A DNA stretch of 36,807 bases from Sperchopsis tessellata (GCA_033557685.1 JAWQRN010000133.1:1-36807), one strand, 5' to 3'. Shown: positions 1 through 11,294, numbered from the stretch's first letter. Notes: a model not told the origin generated them from the sequence alone. Numbers and translations: made by a program.

Positions 1-552
1 TGTATTTTTACTCCTCATCTCTTCCCTATTGATTACCTCCTCCTACAAGCAAGTGTGTTTATTTTTTTACGTTAGTATCGATGTTCACCATCACAATATC
101 ATCAATTGCATATACAAAACAATGACGCACCTTTGTCGTCAACGTCGCCTCCGCAACGATATAGACGATTTTACTAGCTGTCGATCAAATTCATGTCTAA
201 TTTATTTAATGTCCCACGAAAACGAAGGCGGCGCCCGGCTCCCCCACCGAGGGCGCCCCGATGCGGCTTATCCTTTGCTTACCGTATTGAGCCGGCTCTG
301 ATTGTGTGATTCAATTAATCTTCGCCGGATAAGTTCGTAATTATACAATTTTTTGTTCGTTAGTATAGTTTACTGATTATTAATGACAATATAAGACTCT
401 GCTGTTCTTTTATTGTAATATCTATAATTTTTATGTAAAATTTAATTATATTAAATATACCTAGTAGATTATTTTCAAAATCTATTTGCAATGTCGACTA
501 CTAAAATATGTTTGAATCATTAATGTTGATATGTTTTCTTTTTTTTCTTCAG
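1..552 (+). other. Upstream flank and 3' end of the intron before the first visible gprs exon
   Basis: No coding exon is recognised here. The last bases form a good splice acceptor: a T-rich tract at about 534-550 followed by AG at 551-552. A GC-rich patch at about 215-300 stands out from the AT-rich surroundings and contains a 7-bp inverted pair, GGCGCCC at 230-236 and GGGCGCC at 251-257. A 90-codon open frame at 29-301 overlaps this patch but shows no family resemblance, so it is not called as a gene. Confidence 0.5.
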
Positions 553-857
553 ATAAATCAGGAAAGGATAAAGAAGGAAAAGATAAGCCGACTGTGGGCC
601 AACTACCAGTGCCCAGACTAAGCGTTTGCGCGGATGCACAAAAAGTCGACCGAGCTAAACTCGCACAAACTGAATTTTCCATAATTGAATTCGATCCCGA
701 TACTTTTCGCATTTTATTAGATTACCTTCATACTGGTTCCTGCCCGTTAACATGCTCTTCGATACCTGGATTAATTTGTGCTGCCGAGCACTACGACTTA
801 CCCGAACTGCTCCAAGCCTGCTTCCACCATGCTAAGCAATTCTTGAGGATAGAAGTT
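553..857 (+). CDS. gprs: Serine-enriched protein (gprs), internal exon with second half of BTB domain
   Basis: This is the first of four in-frame exons of a BTB-BACK protein that I recognise as the insect serine-enriched protein (Drosophila gprs). The exon starts after AG at 551-552, begins with two bases that finish a split codon, and ends after a complete Val codon at a GTAAGT donor (858). It encodes a short Lys/Gly/Asp-rich linker, then the second half of a BTB fold, with motifs EFDPDTFRILLDYLHTGSC and GLICAAEHYDLPELLQAC. BTB domains mediate dimerisation and often recruit cullin-3 ligases; the specific role of this protein is not evident from sequence. The first half of the BTB and the N terminus must lie upstream of the window. 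Base composition is clearly richer in GC than the flanking introns, and the frame has no stop or shift. Confidence 0.88.
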
Positions 858-1839
858 GTAAGTAAATAAGATTACTTTTTTACTTGTTTTTGATTAACTC
901 TAGTCTTTTTTATGGAGTCTCGCCAATCGTCTTACGAAAGAAACTATTCAATATAAACAAAAGATTTTTAATCTGCTAACAAGTTTAATCAATTACAATA
1001 AAATTGAGTATTTCAAAGCAAGTAAGAGATCAGATTTCGTAGTGATATTAAATTGATGTATTTAATATTTAGCTGCATTTCGCTTAGTAACTGGTGTGAT
1101 ATCTTATGCAACAGCCAAAGGATATATTAATACCGCAACTGAAACATACCTAGTAAATATCAAAATCAAACGCTTCAAACCGTAGGTAACAACTGAGTTA
1201 ATCAAATCGATTAACACAGAGGATACAATGTAAATAAACTTTTAAAGAAACGGATTAGCAAACTTATAAAACAAAACTAGAGATCCTACCGCAATTATGT
1301 CTATAATTTAATAAAAATAATACGTGAGGACTATTATCTAAGCAAGCACATACACGCATCAAGAAAAACAAATCAAATCGGGGATATAATAAAATGAGAT
1401 ACAAATGAGAATAAGAATATAAATGCAATTCTGAAAATTAAAATACATCTACGGGAAAGCTAGTTACAAAATATTTGAAAACCTGCGTCAAATAAGGAAC
1501 CGTCTTCTGGCGTTAATGGCGAAAAAATGTCGTAATCATCAAATAATACCACCCTGTTGTAAAATAAACAACCCCTGGATATCACGAGATACTAAAACCA
1601 TCCTTCAATGTACAAGCCTATGTCTCGTCAATGTCAAAATCCACTTAGCACGATGCAAATTAAACAACACAGATTTATAAATCTTCAAGTTACACCTAGA
1701 ATTTGCCAAGTGTTGTTCCAGTATCATTTTGAAATTATGGAAAGAAAAACGTTCCTAGAAGCGGAGACCTCGACTGCCAAACACTCTCGAAAAGTCTAGT
1801 AACTCTCTGATAAACAAGTTTCTTCAAAACTCCAAAGAC

Positions 1840-3360
1840 TCAGAATCAGATGTCAGAAAAACTGGTGATCACTCTATCGTCTCACACCCTCTCCACAGAT
1901 GAAAAGTCTATTAATTCTAAAGGCATTAATTTCGCCTCAACGTCCAGAAGAATTTATGTTGAATATATTATTTGTAATGTTGAATCCGCTATTCGTAAAC
2001 TACCAGAAAGGTAGCAAATCATATTAGACATAATACCATAATCATTTTAGAGAACGCCACCCCCCACCTCAGAATCTACTCAGAAACAAACATTTCGCTC
2101 TATCACAATGGACATACGGTGCAAAGATGACAGGCCCCGTGTACAAGCCACTAATTCGCATCCGATTAATGGAATAGAAAAGGCGACGTCATATGTAATT
2201 GAAAGTTCACATTACGACCCTAATAAGCAGAAGTCTGTTTTACCTCATTGCATCTCCAACATACCAGCTCACCAAATTTCTCACTCCCCAACCCAACCAG
2301 TTTATTGGAACATCGTCAATATACATCAAGAACTCTGCCCATTTCATCGAGAAAATGTCAAATATGGTTCTTAACAAGAACGATCTACTTACCTTCTCCG
2401 ATCTAGTTTCTCTGTTCACGAAGATTCCTGCCTACGATTCCATTCAGATTATTCACCAGCAGAAGTATGCATATATCGACATATTTTCTGTTTTGTGGCA
2501 AATTCTATGAGTAAACTTCTGGTGCTGCAATGGCATTCCTACTCTCCCCGACCATCGCATATACTTTTATGGAGGCTTCCAGAAACAGAAATGTTGTTTA
2601 TATATGTGGAGACACTTTTGTGGTATGGTCTTATGGTTTGGATACTCTTAATGATTTCATACGATACATTAATAATCACCACACCGATATCCAAATCATG
2701 ATGTAAATTGAGATTTCTGGGGCAATCCGCTTCTTGGTCTTCCTTGCTGTAAGACGTGCTGATGGTATTGTGGGTCTTTGAGTCTATCCCAAGCCCACCC
2801 ACACCAATAGTTACCTCCATATTCGCAATTCCTTTCACAGAAATTATCAGTAGTCAACTCTCTGGTCTACAGAGCTTTTTATCTCAACAAAAAAATCATT
2901 TATTCGAAGAACTTAATGAGTTCAAGAATATGCTCATGGCCAACAAGTACAAATCTTCGGTTATACAAAGCCCAATTGTGCGTTTAAAAAATAAAATTCT
3001 GCTCCTTCTAGCCAGAATATTATTGGCCATGTTTACTTGCTGTATGTGCAAAACGCTACAGCGAAGATAGCATGCTTACTTTGCAAACATTCTAGCAAAG
3101 CTATTTTTCGACATTTTAAGAAAATCAGCGAAATCCTTCCATCTTCGAAAGATTCAATTCCTTTGCAATCCTCTGGAGTATACAAAATTAGATGAAATTG
3201 TGTTTTAGTTTATATAGGCCAGACTAAAAAAATGATCTCCATTCGCTATATAGAGCACGAAAGGTAAACCCGTCTCAAACACTTTGCTATATTTACATTA
3301 ACAGAACCCAAAAGGGTATCTCCCGGAAAATCTGAGGATAAATATAAATGCAAGTTTAGT
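1840..3360 (+). mobile_element. Penelope-like retroelement, degenerate (RT plus GIY-YIG endonuclease)
   Basis: Broken frames read in order along a Penelope-like element. At about 1859-2010 there is a segment with SSHTLSTDEKS and INFASTSRRI, typical of the region ahead of the reverse transcriptase. At 2240-2460 comes the RT core with ASPTYQLTKFLT, FIKNS-like YIKNSAHFIEK and the motif-A region DLVSLFTKIP. At 2500-2700 follow the GAAMAFLLSP-like block and a YVDD-region relic ending in DTFVVW. At about 3165-3265 the GIY-YIG nuclease core reads SGVYKIRC then VYIGQTKKMISIRYIEHER. The tail at 3315-3350 (TATCTCCCGGAAAA) matches the fold-back tail at 33850-34045. Several stops and frameshifts show that it is dead. 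Penelope-like RTs are related to telomerase and use the GIY-YIG nuclease to nick target DNA. Confidence 0.85.
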
Positions 3361-3362
3361 CA

Positions 3363-4470
3363 AAATAATAATAATAATACTTTATTCATAATGCCATAAG
3401 GCGTGACTAGCAATACAACAGTATTTCAACGCACAACAAAACTAAGACAAAAGTCATACACAAATGAATGCGAGATGTTCTACAAAACCAAAACTTGAAT
3501 GTCAGCAAATCAAAACGAGAAAATAGAAAAAAAATCAAAACGTGTTACCCAGATTTTGCTCAAATTCCGCCAAAGAATAAAACGTGCCAGACAGACAAAG
3601 AGCCCTGATGGCCTTCTTGAACGCATACTCTATTTCAAGTTTATTAAAAAAGATATTTGCGCTGTAAAAAGGGCTATTCAAATACTTAGCATGGTTTGAA
3701 ACATTGGGTCTAAGTTGTTCTTGTGTTATATACACAGTTAGAAGCGTTAAAATTTTATTTCCTCCAAAAATGTCCCTACACGAATCTGCTCGGCCTATTC
3801 TAATCATCACACGCAGTGCTCTCTTTTGAGACTTGAAAATGACAACAAACCCCGGCACACCTCCCCCCAAACTAAACCCCATAGCTGATCAGAGATTAAA
3901 AATATCCAAAGTACACCATTATGTGGGTGTCCATACCTACAACATCTCTAAGTGCTCACAAAGCATACATTGCTGAATTTAACTTTTTATTTAGGATTTC
4001 AATGTGTTCACTGAATGAAAGATTCACATCTAACTGCAGACCAAGAAAGTTCTTAATGCCTGGATGACTAATTGACCATTCAAATCTATGCTCTAATTAA
4101 AATCGGGTGACTGATAGTTATTAAAAATCATGAAGTAAGTCTTGGCCAAATTCAGCTTTAAGAACCAAGAATCAATACTCCGTAGAACATTTTCCGCCTT
4201 ACGGATTAAATCATCTGCATTATCAGTAGAAAACACAGCAGTTGTGTCGTCGGCATACATTACTTATTTCATGGTAGTACATTCAGGTAGATCTTTTATG
4301 AACAAATTGAACAATAATTAACCCAATATGGAGCCCTGATGGACACCTGTAACAATATTCACATATACAGAACCAAAATTGTCTTTGAGATAAGAAGAAA
4401 ACTACTTCAAAGCAATTCCACGCACACCATATCTTTCCAGCTAAGATCACATATCAACAGCGCAGTAAGC
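3363..4470 (-). mobile_element. Jockey/CR1-like non-LTR retrotransposon, 5'-truncated and degenerate
   Basis: On the minus strand, starting near 4470, broken frames give LERYGVRG, then HQGSILG (the PQGS block), LFNLFIKDLP, and the catalytic motif YADDTTAVFS near 4260, followed by LRSIDSWFLKLNLAK. The C-terminal part lies in a 115-codon open frame (3535-3882) with SQKRALRVMIRIGRADSCR and NKILTLLTVYI, typical of jockey/CR1-like C termini. The 3' end is an ATGAATAAAGTATT tail running into (ATT)n on the minus strand, seen as (AAT)5 at 3364-3378. It abuts the end of the Penelope-like element, so it probably inserted beside or into it. In-frame stops (for example TAA after GSILG) mark it as inactive. 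Confidence 0.85.
3364..3378. repeat. (AAT)5 microsatellite at the 3' tail of the non-LTR copy
   Basis: Five AAT units are directly visible. They mark the tail of the minus-strand non-LTR element rather than an independent satellite. Confidence 0.85.
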
Positions 4471-5679
4471 CGGCCACTGTTGTTGATGATATGAGAAATT
4501 TGTTAGTAGAAGACAACAAACTGAAGGCGGATATATTTAATAACTTTTATAGAAATAGGATGGTAAATAGCCGGTAACATCGTGCCACCGAATCAAGATC
4601 GGGATCGAAACATTCCGATGTTGCCTTCTTTATTTTTCGCGCCTATATCAAATACTAACATTGTTAATGCTACTGCAGATGATATATCCTCTTGTCTTGG
4701 CCGTGTGTTATATTAGGGACGGCTTACGAATGTGGATGAAAAGGTGGATTTGAATGTTTCACACACTGTCTTGTTTTACACAAATAATTAGTAAAATAAA
4801 TACACGAAAATTAATAATTCCGCGTACCCGATCTGTGCAAGACGCTTCTAAAATGGATACACTGTTGAAAGTTTTAAAGGAAAGTGTTCAACAGTGCGAC
4901 CAAAATTTCGTCCACACTGTGAGTTACAATATGAGAATAGTTCTCTTAAAAAAAAATATGAACTGTCGTGTTTGAAAACTGAATATCAACTGTATTGGTT
5001 AAAAATTTAAAGTGTAATGTCGTGATTTAAGGCAGGTGAACAACTACCCCCAAACTTATGTAGCCATTAAAATCTCCCTTTGCCTGTTATAGTGAGTCTT
5101 GGAATTCCCAAGGAGAAATTTTGTCCAAAAGTTGCCGTTTTATTCAGAAATGACGCTCGTTGTACAGTACAAAAATACCTACTATAATTTATCGGTCCAA
5201 TTGTTCTTATCACGTTTTGGAATAGTCGCAGATGAAAGGTTTGATGTTACATGCAATTAAATAATGCTACTAACGTTTATTCAACACAATATGTTTATCT
5301 CAAGCGGAGGTAATTGAAAATTGGCGTAAGCAATACATATTTAATTATCCCTTTAAAGAATATATTTACTGTAGACGTGGAAGTTTACATAACTTTCCGT
5401 ACTGCCTGTCTATTGTTTCCGTCATTTTACAAAGACAAACATCAGTGGTATTTTTTATGCTTGTTTATGTATATAATGACGAAGTTTACAAGGTTTCACA
5501 ACATAATTATGACCCTTTCTTTTCCCTATAGGAAAAGTATTTCAATTCTTAGAAAACACTAGCTAACCAGGGGATTGAAAATATCATTTAAAACCAAAAT
5601 ATCAGACCATTACATTCGCAAAATGAACATTTTCACTACTACTATAGAAAAAATATACGTACTTTGATGAAGACTGTTA

Positions 5680-6265
5680 GGTAGGGTTTATTTCGAAGGA
5701 CCTATAGATGTGCAGTGCTGATTCTGTCTAGTGTAAACAGCAGTGATTTTCTCGTAAGTAAAATGCGTAAATGTTATCGCTTACCTTTATTTTCAATAGC
5801 TACGGACGTGTGTGCATACTTCGGATTTCGTGTTACGTAGTAAAGAAAGACAAGAATGAAATTGTTTGGTTGTAAGTTTAGATTTAAATATAATACACAC
5901 ACTATCTTATTATACACACTAATTTTTAGAGTTTTTAAAGTACGCATGGGAATATAATTATTTCGTGTATTTGAAATGTAAATACTTATAGAAAATTTGA
6001 ATTTTCTACCGCCCCCCTGGAGAAAAGAATCGCTTATAACTTGTTACAAAGCAGTCAACAACGCACCATCCTGAGAACAGAAAATGTGTATTTACTGGTC
6101 GAAGTAAGAAGAAGAGCGTATCGGCCTAATTCATTATTTACATCTGGTTGACCCTCATTGCAGGTATACGCCAAATTTGGACTAATGATTTTTCTAAAAT
6201 AGTAGCAATATTTAGGCAACACAATATTTTGATTTACAGAGGTGGTTGCAGTAAAATGGTGTAAA
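5680..6265 (+). repeat. Left arm of large inverted repeat: LTR-like segment plus start of an unrecognised ORF
   Basis: This arm aligns, inverted, to 7890-8532. Shared landmarks in order are TAGGGT..TTATTT, AAGGACCTATA, GTGCTGATTCTG, GTGTAAACAG, GTAGC-like TAGCTACGGAC, TTATACACACT, AAAGTACGCAT, AATTATTTCG, TATTTGAAAT, AACTTGTTACA, CAGAAAATG. After the LTR-like part the arm continues into coding remnants (IYRGG near 6233) that match the minus-strand open frame at 7785-8081. Only the order and spacing suggest an LTR followed by an internal region; I did not find clean TG..CA ends or a convincing primer-binding site. Confidence 0.65.
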
Positions 6266-6540
6266 CAAGCCGCGCTGATGTGTTTCCTTTGGAAACGCAG
6301 AAAATAATTGATTGTGCATGAGAAATTGAAATTAAAATTAATGGAATATATAATAAATTATATCAAAAACTAAACCTAAGAGTTTTAACTGAGATGGGTA
6401 TGGTTCAATTTAAAAGACAAAAAGAAGAACCCCCTTGGTAATGGGAGTTTTATAAATCCCCTTGGAGTTTTGAACATAAATTACCCATACGATTCCATCA
6501 GAACCGTATAAATATCGACTGATAATTATAGAACCTTCCA

Positions 6541-7260
6541 GCAATTAAATATACCTAGTGAAGGAGATTTTCTGATGCTGGCACTCTCTTTACAATGTCT
6601 AGACAATATAACTAGGGCACAATTCGAAACAAAAATTGCAAATAAGGCAGATCTGCAAACTTTTTCACATCTTCTAGAATTCCTCAAAAAACAGTGAAAA
6701 ATTTGATGTATATTCAGGAATAAATAACCATTCTTAAACATCAGTATACAAAGACCCACTACTAGCCTGGAACATTCAAAATATCCCACAAGTGCCTCGT
6801 CAACAACTAAAATTTCTTGTTGCCTCGTTTATCAATAAACGTACAAAATCTATTCGAATTATAAGTTCAAGACCACAGATGCTCATAAGTGATATGCTTA
6901 GAAAATCTCTAAAACTGTGCATCAATTGTCTTTTTTGTAGACTTCTTCCAAGGAATGTATATTTAAATTCACTTGTCTAAAATATGATAAAAGCACAATA
7001 CACTTCTTCGCTTCGAAGAAACTTTCAAATTCTGACAACTCCAGCATATACCAGCGTCATTACAAATGTGGCATCTGCTACTCACTCTGATCTTTTGAGA
7101 ACTGTGATAATAGATCTCGCGGACTCTCGCGGTCATTTGCATCTAGTCAGAGAAATCATAGACTCTGATTTCAACATTTCTATCATAACACAAATGTGTA
7201 CTAATAAACTCGGTCTTGAACATATCCCCATGTCAGTTACTATATTTGGTTTCGGTTAAA
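6541..7260 (+). mobile_element. BEL/Pao-like LTR retrotransposon fragment (gag and protease remnants)
   Basis: On the + strand, 6541-6697 reads IPSEGDFLMLALSLQCLDN and LQTFSHLLEFLKKQ, resembling the late gag segment of BEL/Pao elements. Reading continues through stops and shifts to 7092-7257, where LLRTVIIDLADSRGH, then an inexact DSG-type site (DSDFN) and MSVTIFGFG resemble the aspartic protease domain (DUF1758 type) of BEL/Pao polyproteins. The catalytic DSG appears as DSD, so the protease is probably dead. I see no RT or integrase after 7260. It lies between the two arms of the inverted repeat and may belong to the left-arm element. Confidence 0.6.
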
Positions 7261-7784
7261 CTGGTACAAGGTACTAAGTTGCTTGTTCCATTTCTTCGAA
7301 TTATAATTCTCTCCATTTAGATATTTCCATCGGCTAGACTCATTTCTCAAAAAATACAATCCTGCATAATTCATATAACTTTAAAATAACCTTAGTCAAT
7401 GGTGTTTCCACTACACACAAACATACTACCCCATCAGATTCACTTTCTGAACTTTTTTCATTTGTGTGCCATCAACTTACTTTTCATTATCTTCTAAGAT
7501 ACCTCCACATCATTTCGCAGAAGTCCAGATGAACTAATTTTAGAATCACCCACACTCTATCTAAGTTGGAGGACAGGAAGAAAGCGTCAGCATCTAAAAA
7601 TCTCCTTCATTAGGTATTTTTATTCGCTGTAAGGTTCTCTAATTATCAGTTGATTTATTTAAGAATAGTTCAAGAAATGAGTCTGCGATTCTGCCAGTCA
7701 GAGGTGGAAGATTTAAAATGTTTTCAATGTAGTGACTTGCTATAAGTTTCTTATTGTCTTATTTGCCAAGAAATGCCTGCCAAA

Positions 7785-8081
7785 CTATGCAATAATCTCT
7801 ACATTAGGGAATATACTTATAATGGGTAATACCTTGTCAGAAAGAGCTTCATGTAGATAATGCAATTTATATACACCAGTGAGAAAATTATTATGCTCTG
7901 TGTAAGCCATTTCAAGGAAGCCACCTCTGTAAATATGTGTATTTTGTTGCGTAAACATTGATACTATTTTTGGCAAATGGTCATTCCAAACTTCGCGTAT
8001 ATCTGCAAAATAGTTCAGCCAGATATGAAGAACAAATAGTACCGATACATGCATGGGTTTATCCGACCAGAAGTTACCCAT
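7785..8081 (-). pseudogene. Unrecognised 98-codon ORF beside an inverted LTR-like repeat
   Basis: An uninterrupted frame starts MGNFWSDKPMH and runs through WLNYFADIREVWNDHLPK, IVSMFTQQNTHIYRGG and FLTGVYKLHYLHEALSDK. The product looks soluble and globular, with several aromatic residues and no clear membrane segment. I do not recognise the family. The ATG sits just inside the inner edge of the LTR-like arm, and a decayed homologue (same IYRGG block) follows the left LTR-like arm at about 6165-6262, so it is probably the 5' ORF of the LTR element that formed both arms. It may be a gag-like N terminus. It is shorter than a full gag and its end at 7785 may be a premature stop. Confidence 0.45.
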
Positions 8082-8532
8082 TTTCTGGGCTCCAGGGTGG
8101 TGTATTTTTGACCCCGCTGTAACAAGTTAGAACCAGCGTGATATATATTTGATCACGTTGTTACAAAATTCAAATACATTCAATTTTCTTTAAGTTTTTA
8201 TATTTCAAATATGCGAAATAATTTTATTCGTATGCTTACTTTACAAACACTAACATTCAGTGTGTATCATAATATAATGAGTATAATACATTAAAATTGA
8301 TCATTTCAATCCAAAAATTTATCATTCCTATTATATCCATACTACATAACATAAAAATGAAAATCTCCGCACATATGTCCGCGGCTACTTGAAGTAAAGG
8401 CAAGAGATAACATTAATAATTTTAAGAAATTCACTACTGTTTACACGAGGCAGAATCAGCACCGCTATATTGATTTGCAGTTTACATATATATATAGGTC
8501 CTTTGAAATAAAGATATGAACATACCCTAGTA
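7890..8532 (-). repeat. Right arm of large inverted repeat (LTR-like plus ORF start)
   Basis: Read on the minus strand from 8532, this arm repeats the order seen in the left arm at 5680-6265: TAGGGTATG, TTTATTTCAAAGGACC, GTGCTGATTCTG, GTGTAAACAG, CCTTTACTTCAAGTAGC, ATACACACT, AAAGTAAGCAT, AATTATTTCG, AACTTGTTACA, CAGAAAATG. It is somewhat longer than the left arm because of small indels. The two arms converge, with about 1.6 kb between them. Confidence 0.65.
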
Positions 8533-9366
8533 TTTAATATACTAGTTTTAGGCAGCGTCAATAAATTTTTAATTTCTTGAGCGAAAGCTCATCTAACTCA
8601 AAAACCCTATCCAAATTTAAGTACATGCCGAATAATTTATCACAAATGTCATCAAATGATCGATATAATATGCAAAATGCTTGTATGTAGTTTGAAATAG
8701 TTGTTTTTTTGATTTTTTGTGTTTATCGCTTCGAATAAATCATGTGACAATCGAGTTAATTTTCTTTTTTGAATCTCAATATCCAATTCGAGTGCTTCTT
8801 CCCCTTTTAAGTTAAAAACTTAAAATTCACTCAAATGAAAAATATATCCAACGGTCAGACAGCGCTAAGATTTATTTAAATTTTTATTTATTTATTATAA
8901 ACCAAGAACAACAATTTTAGTATATGTCTTTTGCAGTTTTCCTTCATTTTTGTAATTTTCTTTTTTTTACTAATATTAAATTGAATAAGAAACTAATTTT
9001 TGAAAAAGCATTCATGATATGTATTTTTATTTTCTTATTGAAAAGATATTTGCATTGAGCTCTGGGGGAAGCCTCGCCTTAACTAAATGCTACATTTTTA
9101 TAATATTGCCCCAAGTGAATAGTCCTTAGTCTGATTTTGTACTATGGAAGTCATAAACGGATCCGTTAACAACACTATACGCATCAAAATCACTATTAAA
9201 CACCTACCACAACTAAAATATTTTAATATATCTTATATTGTATATTTACTTAAAAATATAATAAAAATTTCAAAATAATCTAGAGGAACTCCTTGCAAAC
9301 AAACATTAAATGTGTCTTAGTACAGAATAAAAAAACTAAAATTAATGTATCGTGTTTTTATTTTAG

Positions 9367-9533
9367 GTATGCTGTATGTTATGTTCATTAGAAAATTATT
9401 ATTGGAGATATACATCAGCTTCAGAGCTTGTCAATATGATCCTCGCCTTTGTGGAGACAAGAGCTTATGCACTTTTTCAAACTGCTGAGTTCTTGACGTT
9501 AAGTGAGTCTATGGTTCAAATGATTATGTGTAG
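9367..9533 (+). CDS. gprs: Serine-enriched protein (gprs), second visible exon, start of BACK domain
   Basis: The exon follows TTTTAG at 9361-9366 and starts in phase 0 with codons for VCC, directly continuing the previous exon. It ends after AG at 9532-9533, before a GTATGT donor, leaving two bases of a split Arg codon. It encodes MLCSLENYYWRYTSASELV, then ILAFVETRAYALFQ and a LSESMVQMIMCR block. This is the junction between BTB and the helical BACK region of gprs-type proteins. No stop or frameshift is seen. Confidence 0.88.
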
Positions 9534-9861
9534 GTATGTATTCACTTTCATTAAATTTTATTAAAAATAAACCTTGCTCAAATTTACAAATATTTAGAAA
9601 GGGAACTTTTAAATCAGAAGAACTGTTTTTTAATACGTATGTTAATTTATGTAACTCATATATAAGGTAACAAAGAATGTTCTCTCGTTTTTGCGCATAC
9701 TTTAATTCCTTGAGTTGTTTACACATGAGTCATAATTACAGGAATTGTTTTCATTCACTTTACTTTAAAATATAATTACAAACTTCAAAAATGTCTGTGG
9801 AAAATAGTGTGATACATGCGTCTTTATGAATAACTAACGCAACAGAAAGTGTAAAAAAAAT

Positions 9862-10615
9862 TATATGGTGTTTAAAGAACAGACTGTTACATCAAGAATG
9901 GCCCAGAGATGGTTTAAAAAATTTCTCCAGGGGGTAAATCCTTTGAAGACGGAGCTAGATCAGGCAGACCATCAAATTTAAATATCGATGAATTAGAAAC
10001 AATGATTGAAACTTTAACTTGACAGCAGCTTGCAGAAATGTTCGAAATAAGTATCAAAAAAATTCGGAATCATTTGCATAAAATACAATTTTCACATATC
10101 TTAATTCACCACTAAAATCCGAAAACTTTTTGGAACAAATTTTGACCACTGACAAAAATGAATTCTGAGTTCCAACTATGAATGTGCTCACCACTGGCCA
10201 TCATGTATTGATTTTATGCCACAAAGCTTTAAAGAACAATTGACTCCACAAAAACTTCTTTTTTGTGTTTGGTGGACTTCAAAAGCATGATTGGTGGATG
10301 TCAAAAGGAATTATTCACCATGAAAACATACAAGTTGATCATACTCTCACACTAAACATTTATAGTGAATAGCTGTGACAAGTGCACAATGCATTTCAAC
10401 AAAAACAACCAGCACGCATGGCCATGAGTCTTAGTAATGACCAGAGAAAAAATAATGAATAGGATGGGAGATCCTTCCCATCACTTGTATTCTCTAGATA
10501 TATCTGCATTGGATTATCACTTATTTTTGTCTTTAGATTATCACATGCGTGGTAAACACTTTAATAATGAAGCAGGTTTAAAAGCGAAAGTATCTAAATT
10601 TTTTGAAATTTAAAA
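9862..10615 (+). mobile_element. Mariner-like transposase relic inside gprs intron 2
   Basis: Broken + strand frames read as a mariner transposase in order: TARMAQRWFKKF and DGARSGRPSN (N-terminal helix-turn-helix and GRPS linker), QQLAEMFEISIKKIRNHLHK (second helix-turn-helix), then a decayed catalytic region, and near the end ALDYHLFLSLDYHMRGKHF, matching the block that carries the third catalytic Asp (DD34D type). Stops and frame changes, for example TGA at about 10020, show it is inactive. I could not define terminal inverted repeats, so the ends given are those of the coding remnant. It sits between two gprs exons in sense orientation. Confidence 0.75.
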
Positions 10616-10771
10616 TACTCTGGTATATAAAAATGGAATTTATAAATTATCTAGTTATTTGATGTAACAAAATACTAGTGTTTTTATTTCAATTTCATAA
10701 TCAACAGAACTTTCTTGGTTACCTGATACAAAGTAATTCCAATATAAAATTATTCTACATTTTTTTTGCAG

Positions 10772-10946
10772 AAATTTAGAGGTACCAGAAGTAAGAAAAT
10801 TTGAAGCAATGTTAAGTTGGGCGAGACATAAAATCAGAACGAAAACATCTAGTAAACTAGACGCAAAATTAGAATTTAAGTGCATTATGGAAAGACTGGC
10901 TAGGGATTTGAAATTGTACAGAATATCACCACAAGAATTGATAAAA
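10772..10946 (+). CDS. gprs: Serine-enriched protein (gprs), third visible exon, BACK domain
   Basis: The exon follows a long T tract and CAG ending at 10771. Its first base completes the Arg codon split with the exon ending at 9533, and it ends at a complete Lys codon before GTAAGT at 10947. It encodes NLEVPEVRKFEAMLSWARHK, then KLEFKCIMERLARDLKLYRI and SPQELIK, the central BACK helices. The match in order and phase to its neighbours makes the exon assignment firm. Confidence 0.9.
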
Positions 10947-11120
10947 GTAAGTTTAATTGTAATTGAAAGAAATTACTTTGGATAGTTAGGTCTATGAATG
11001 AATGAAGGTCATAAGATCTAGTTATATGTTAATTGCAGAATTTAAGAACGTGAGAATATCTTTCTGTATGCCGGCGCATGAAATTCCTGTCATGATTATA
11101 CTTATAAGTAAATTTTTTAG

Positions 11121-11294
11121 GTCGTTCTGCCATCAAAGGCTATTAAAAATGAACAAATCTTAGAGACGTTAATGTTCCAAGCCAATTCTGGCATGTATAG
11201 GATCCAGGACTCATACATTAAAGAGTGCACCCAAAGACTGCAGAAGCAAGACTCCAGATTTTCCGAGTGGGAATCTTTCGATTACAGTACATAA
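11121..11294 (+). CDS. gprs: Serine-enriched protein (gprs), last coding exon with stop
   Basis: The exon follows TTTTTTAG ending at 11120, in phase 0, and encodes VVLPSKAIKNEQILETL, then FQANSGMYRIQDSYI and a short tail ending EWESFDYST before TAA at 11292-11294. Together the four exons give 821 bases: two bases of a split codon, then 272 residues and a stop. After the BACK domain only about 15 residues remain, with no serine-rich stretch despite the protein's name. Either that stretch is N-terminal, or this is a short isoform, with another 3' exon used elsewhere. I am sure of the frame and less sure that this is the only 3' end. Confidence 0.87.
   Translation, partial: VVLPSKAIKNEQILETLMFQANSGMYRIQDSYIKECTQRLQKQDSRFSEWESFDYST

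Larger units (their letters stand above)
858..9366 (+). other. gprs: gprs intron 1, 8.5 kb, filled with transposon relics
   Basis: The intron runs from a GTAAGT donor at 858 to TTTTAG at 9361-9366, both phase 0. It carries a Penelope-like element, a non-LTR fragment and a large inverted LTR-element pair, all described separately. Stretch 858-1840 has no host exon; around 1230-1460 on the + strand the broken frames resemble the linker before a non-LTR reverse transcriptase, but too weakly to call. Stretch 4470-4740 (+) likewise has fragments reminiscent of that linker. In 4740-5660 and 8540-9366 I see nothing beyond AT-rich sequence. Confidence 0.8.

Noticed and set aside
29..301. 90-codon open frame as an upstream gprs exon
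   Set aside because: No similarity to BTB sequence or to the expected N terminus, and no convincing splice sites in a matching phase.
482..712. Minus-strand ORF overlapping the first gprs exon
   Set aside because: Shadow of the conserved + strand exon; the product has no recognisable features.
7785..8081. Endogenous viral gene
   Set aside because: No viral family is recognised, and the duplicated LTR-like context explains it better as a retrotransposon ORF.
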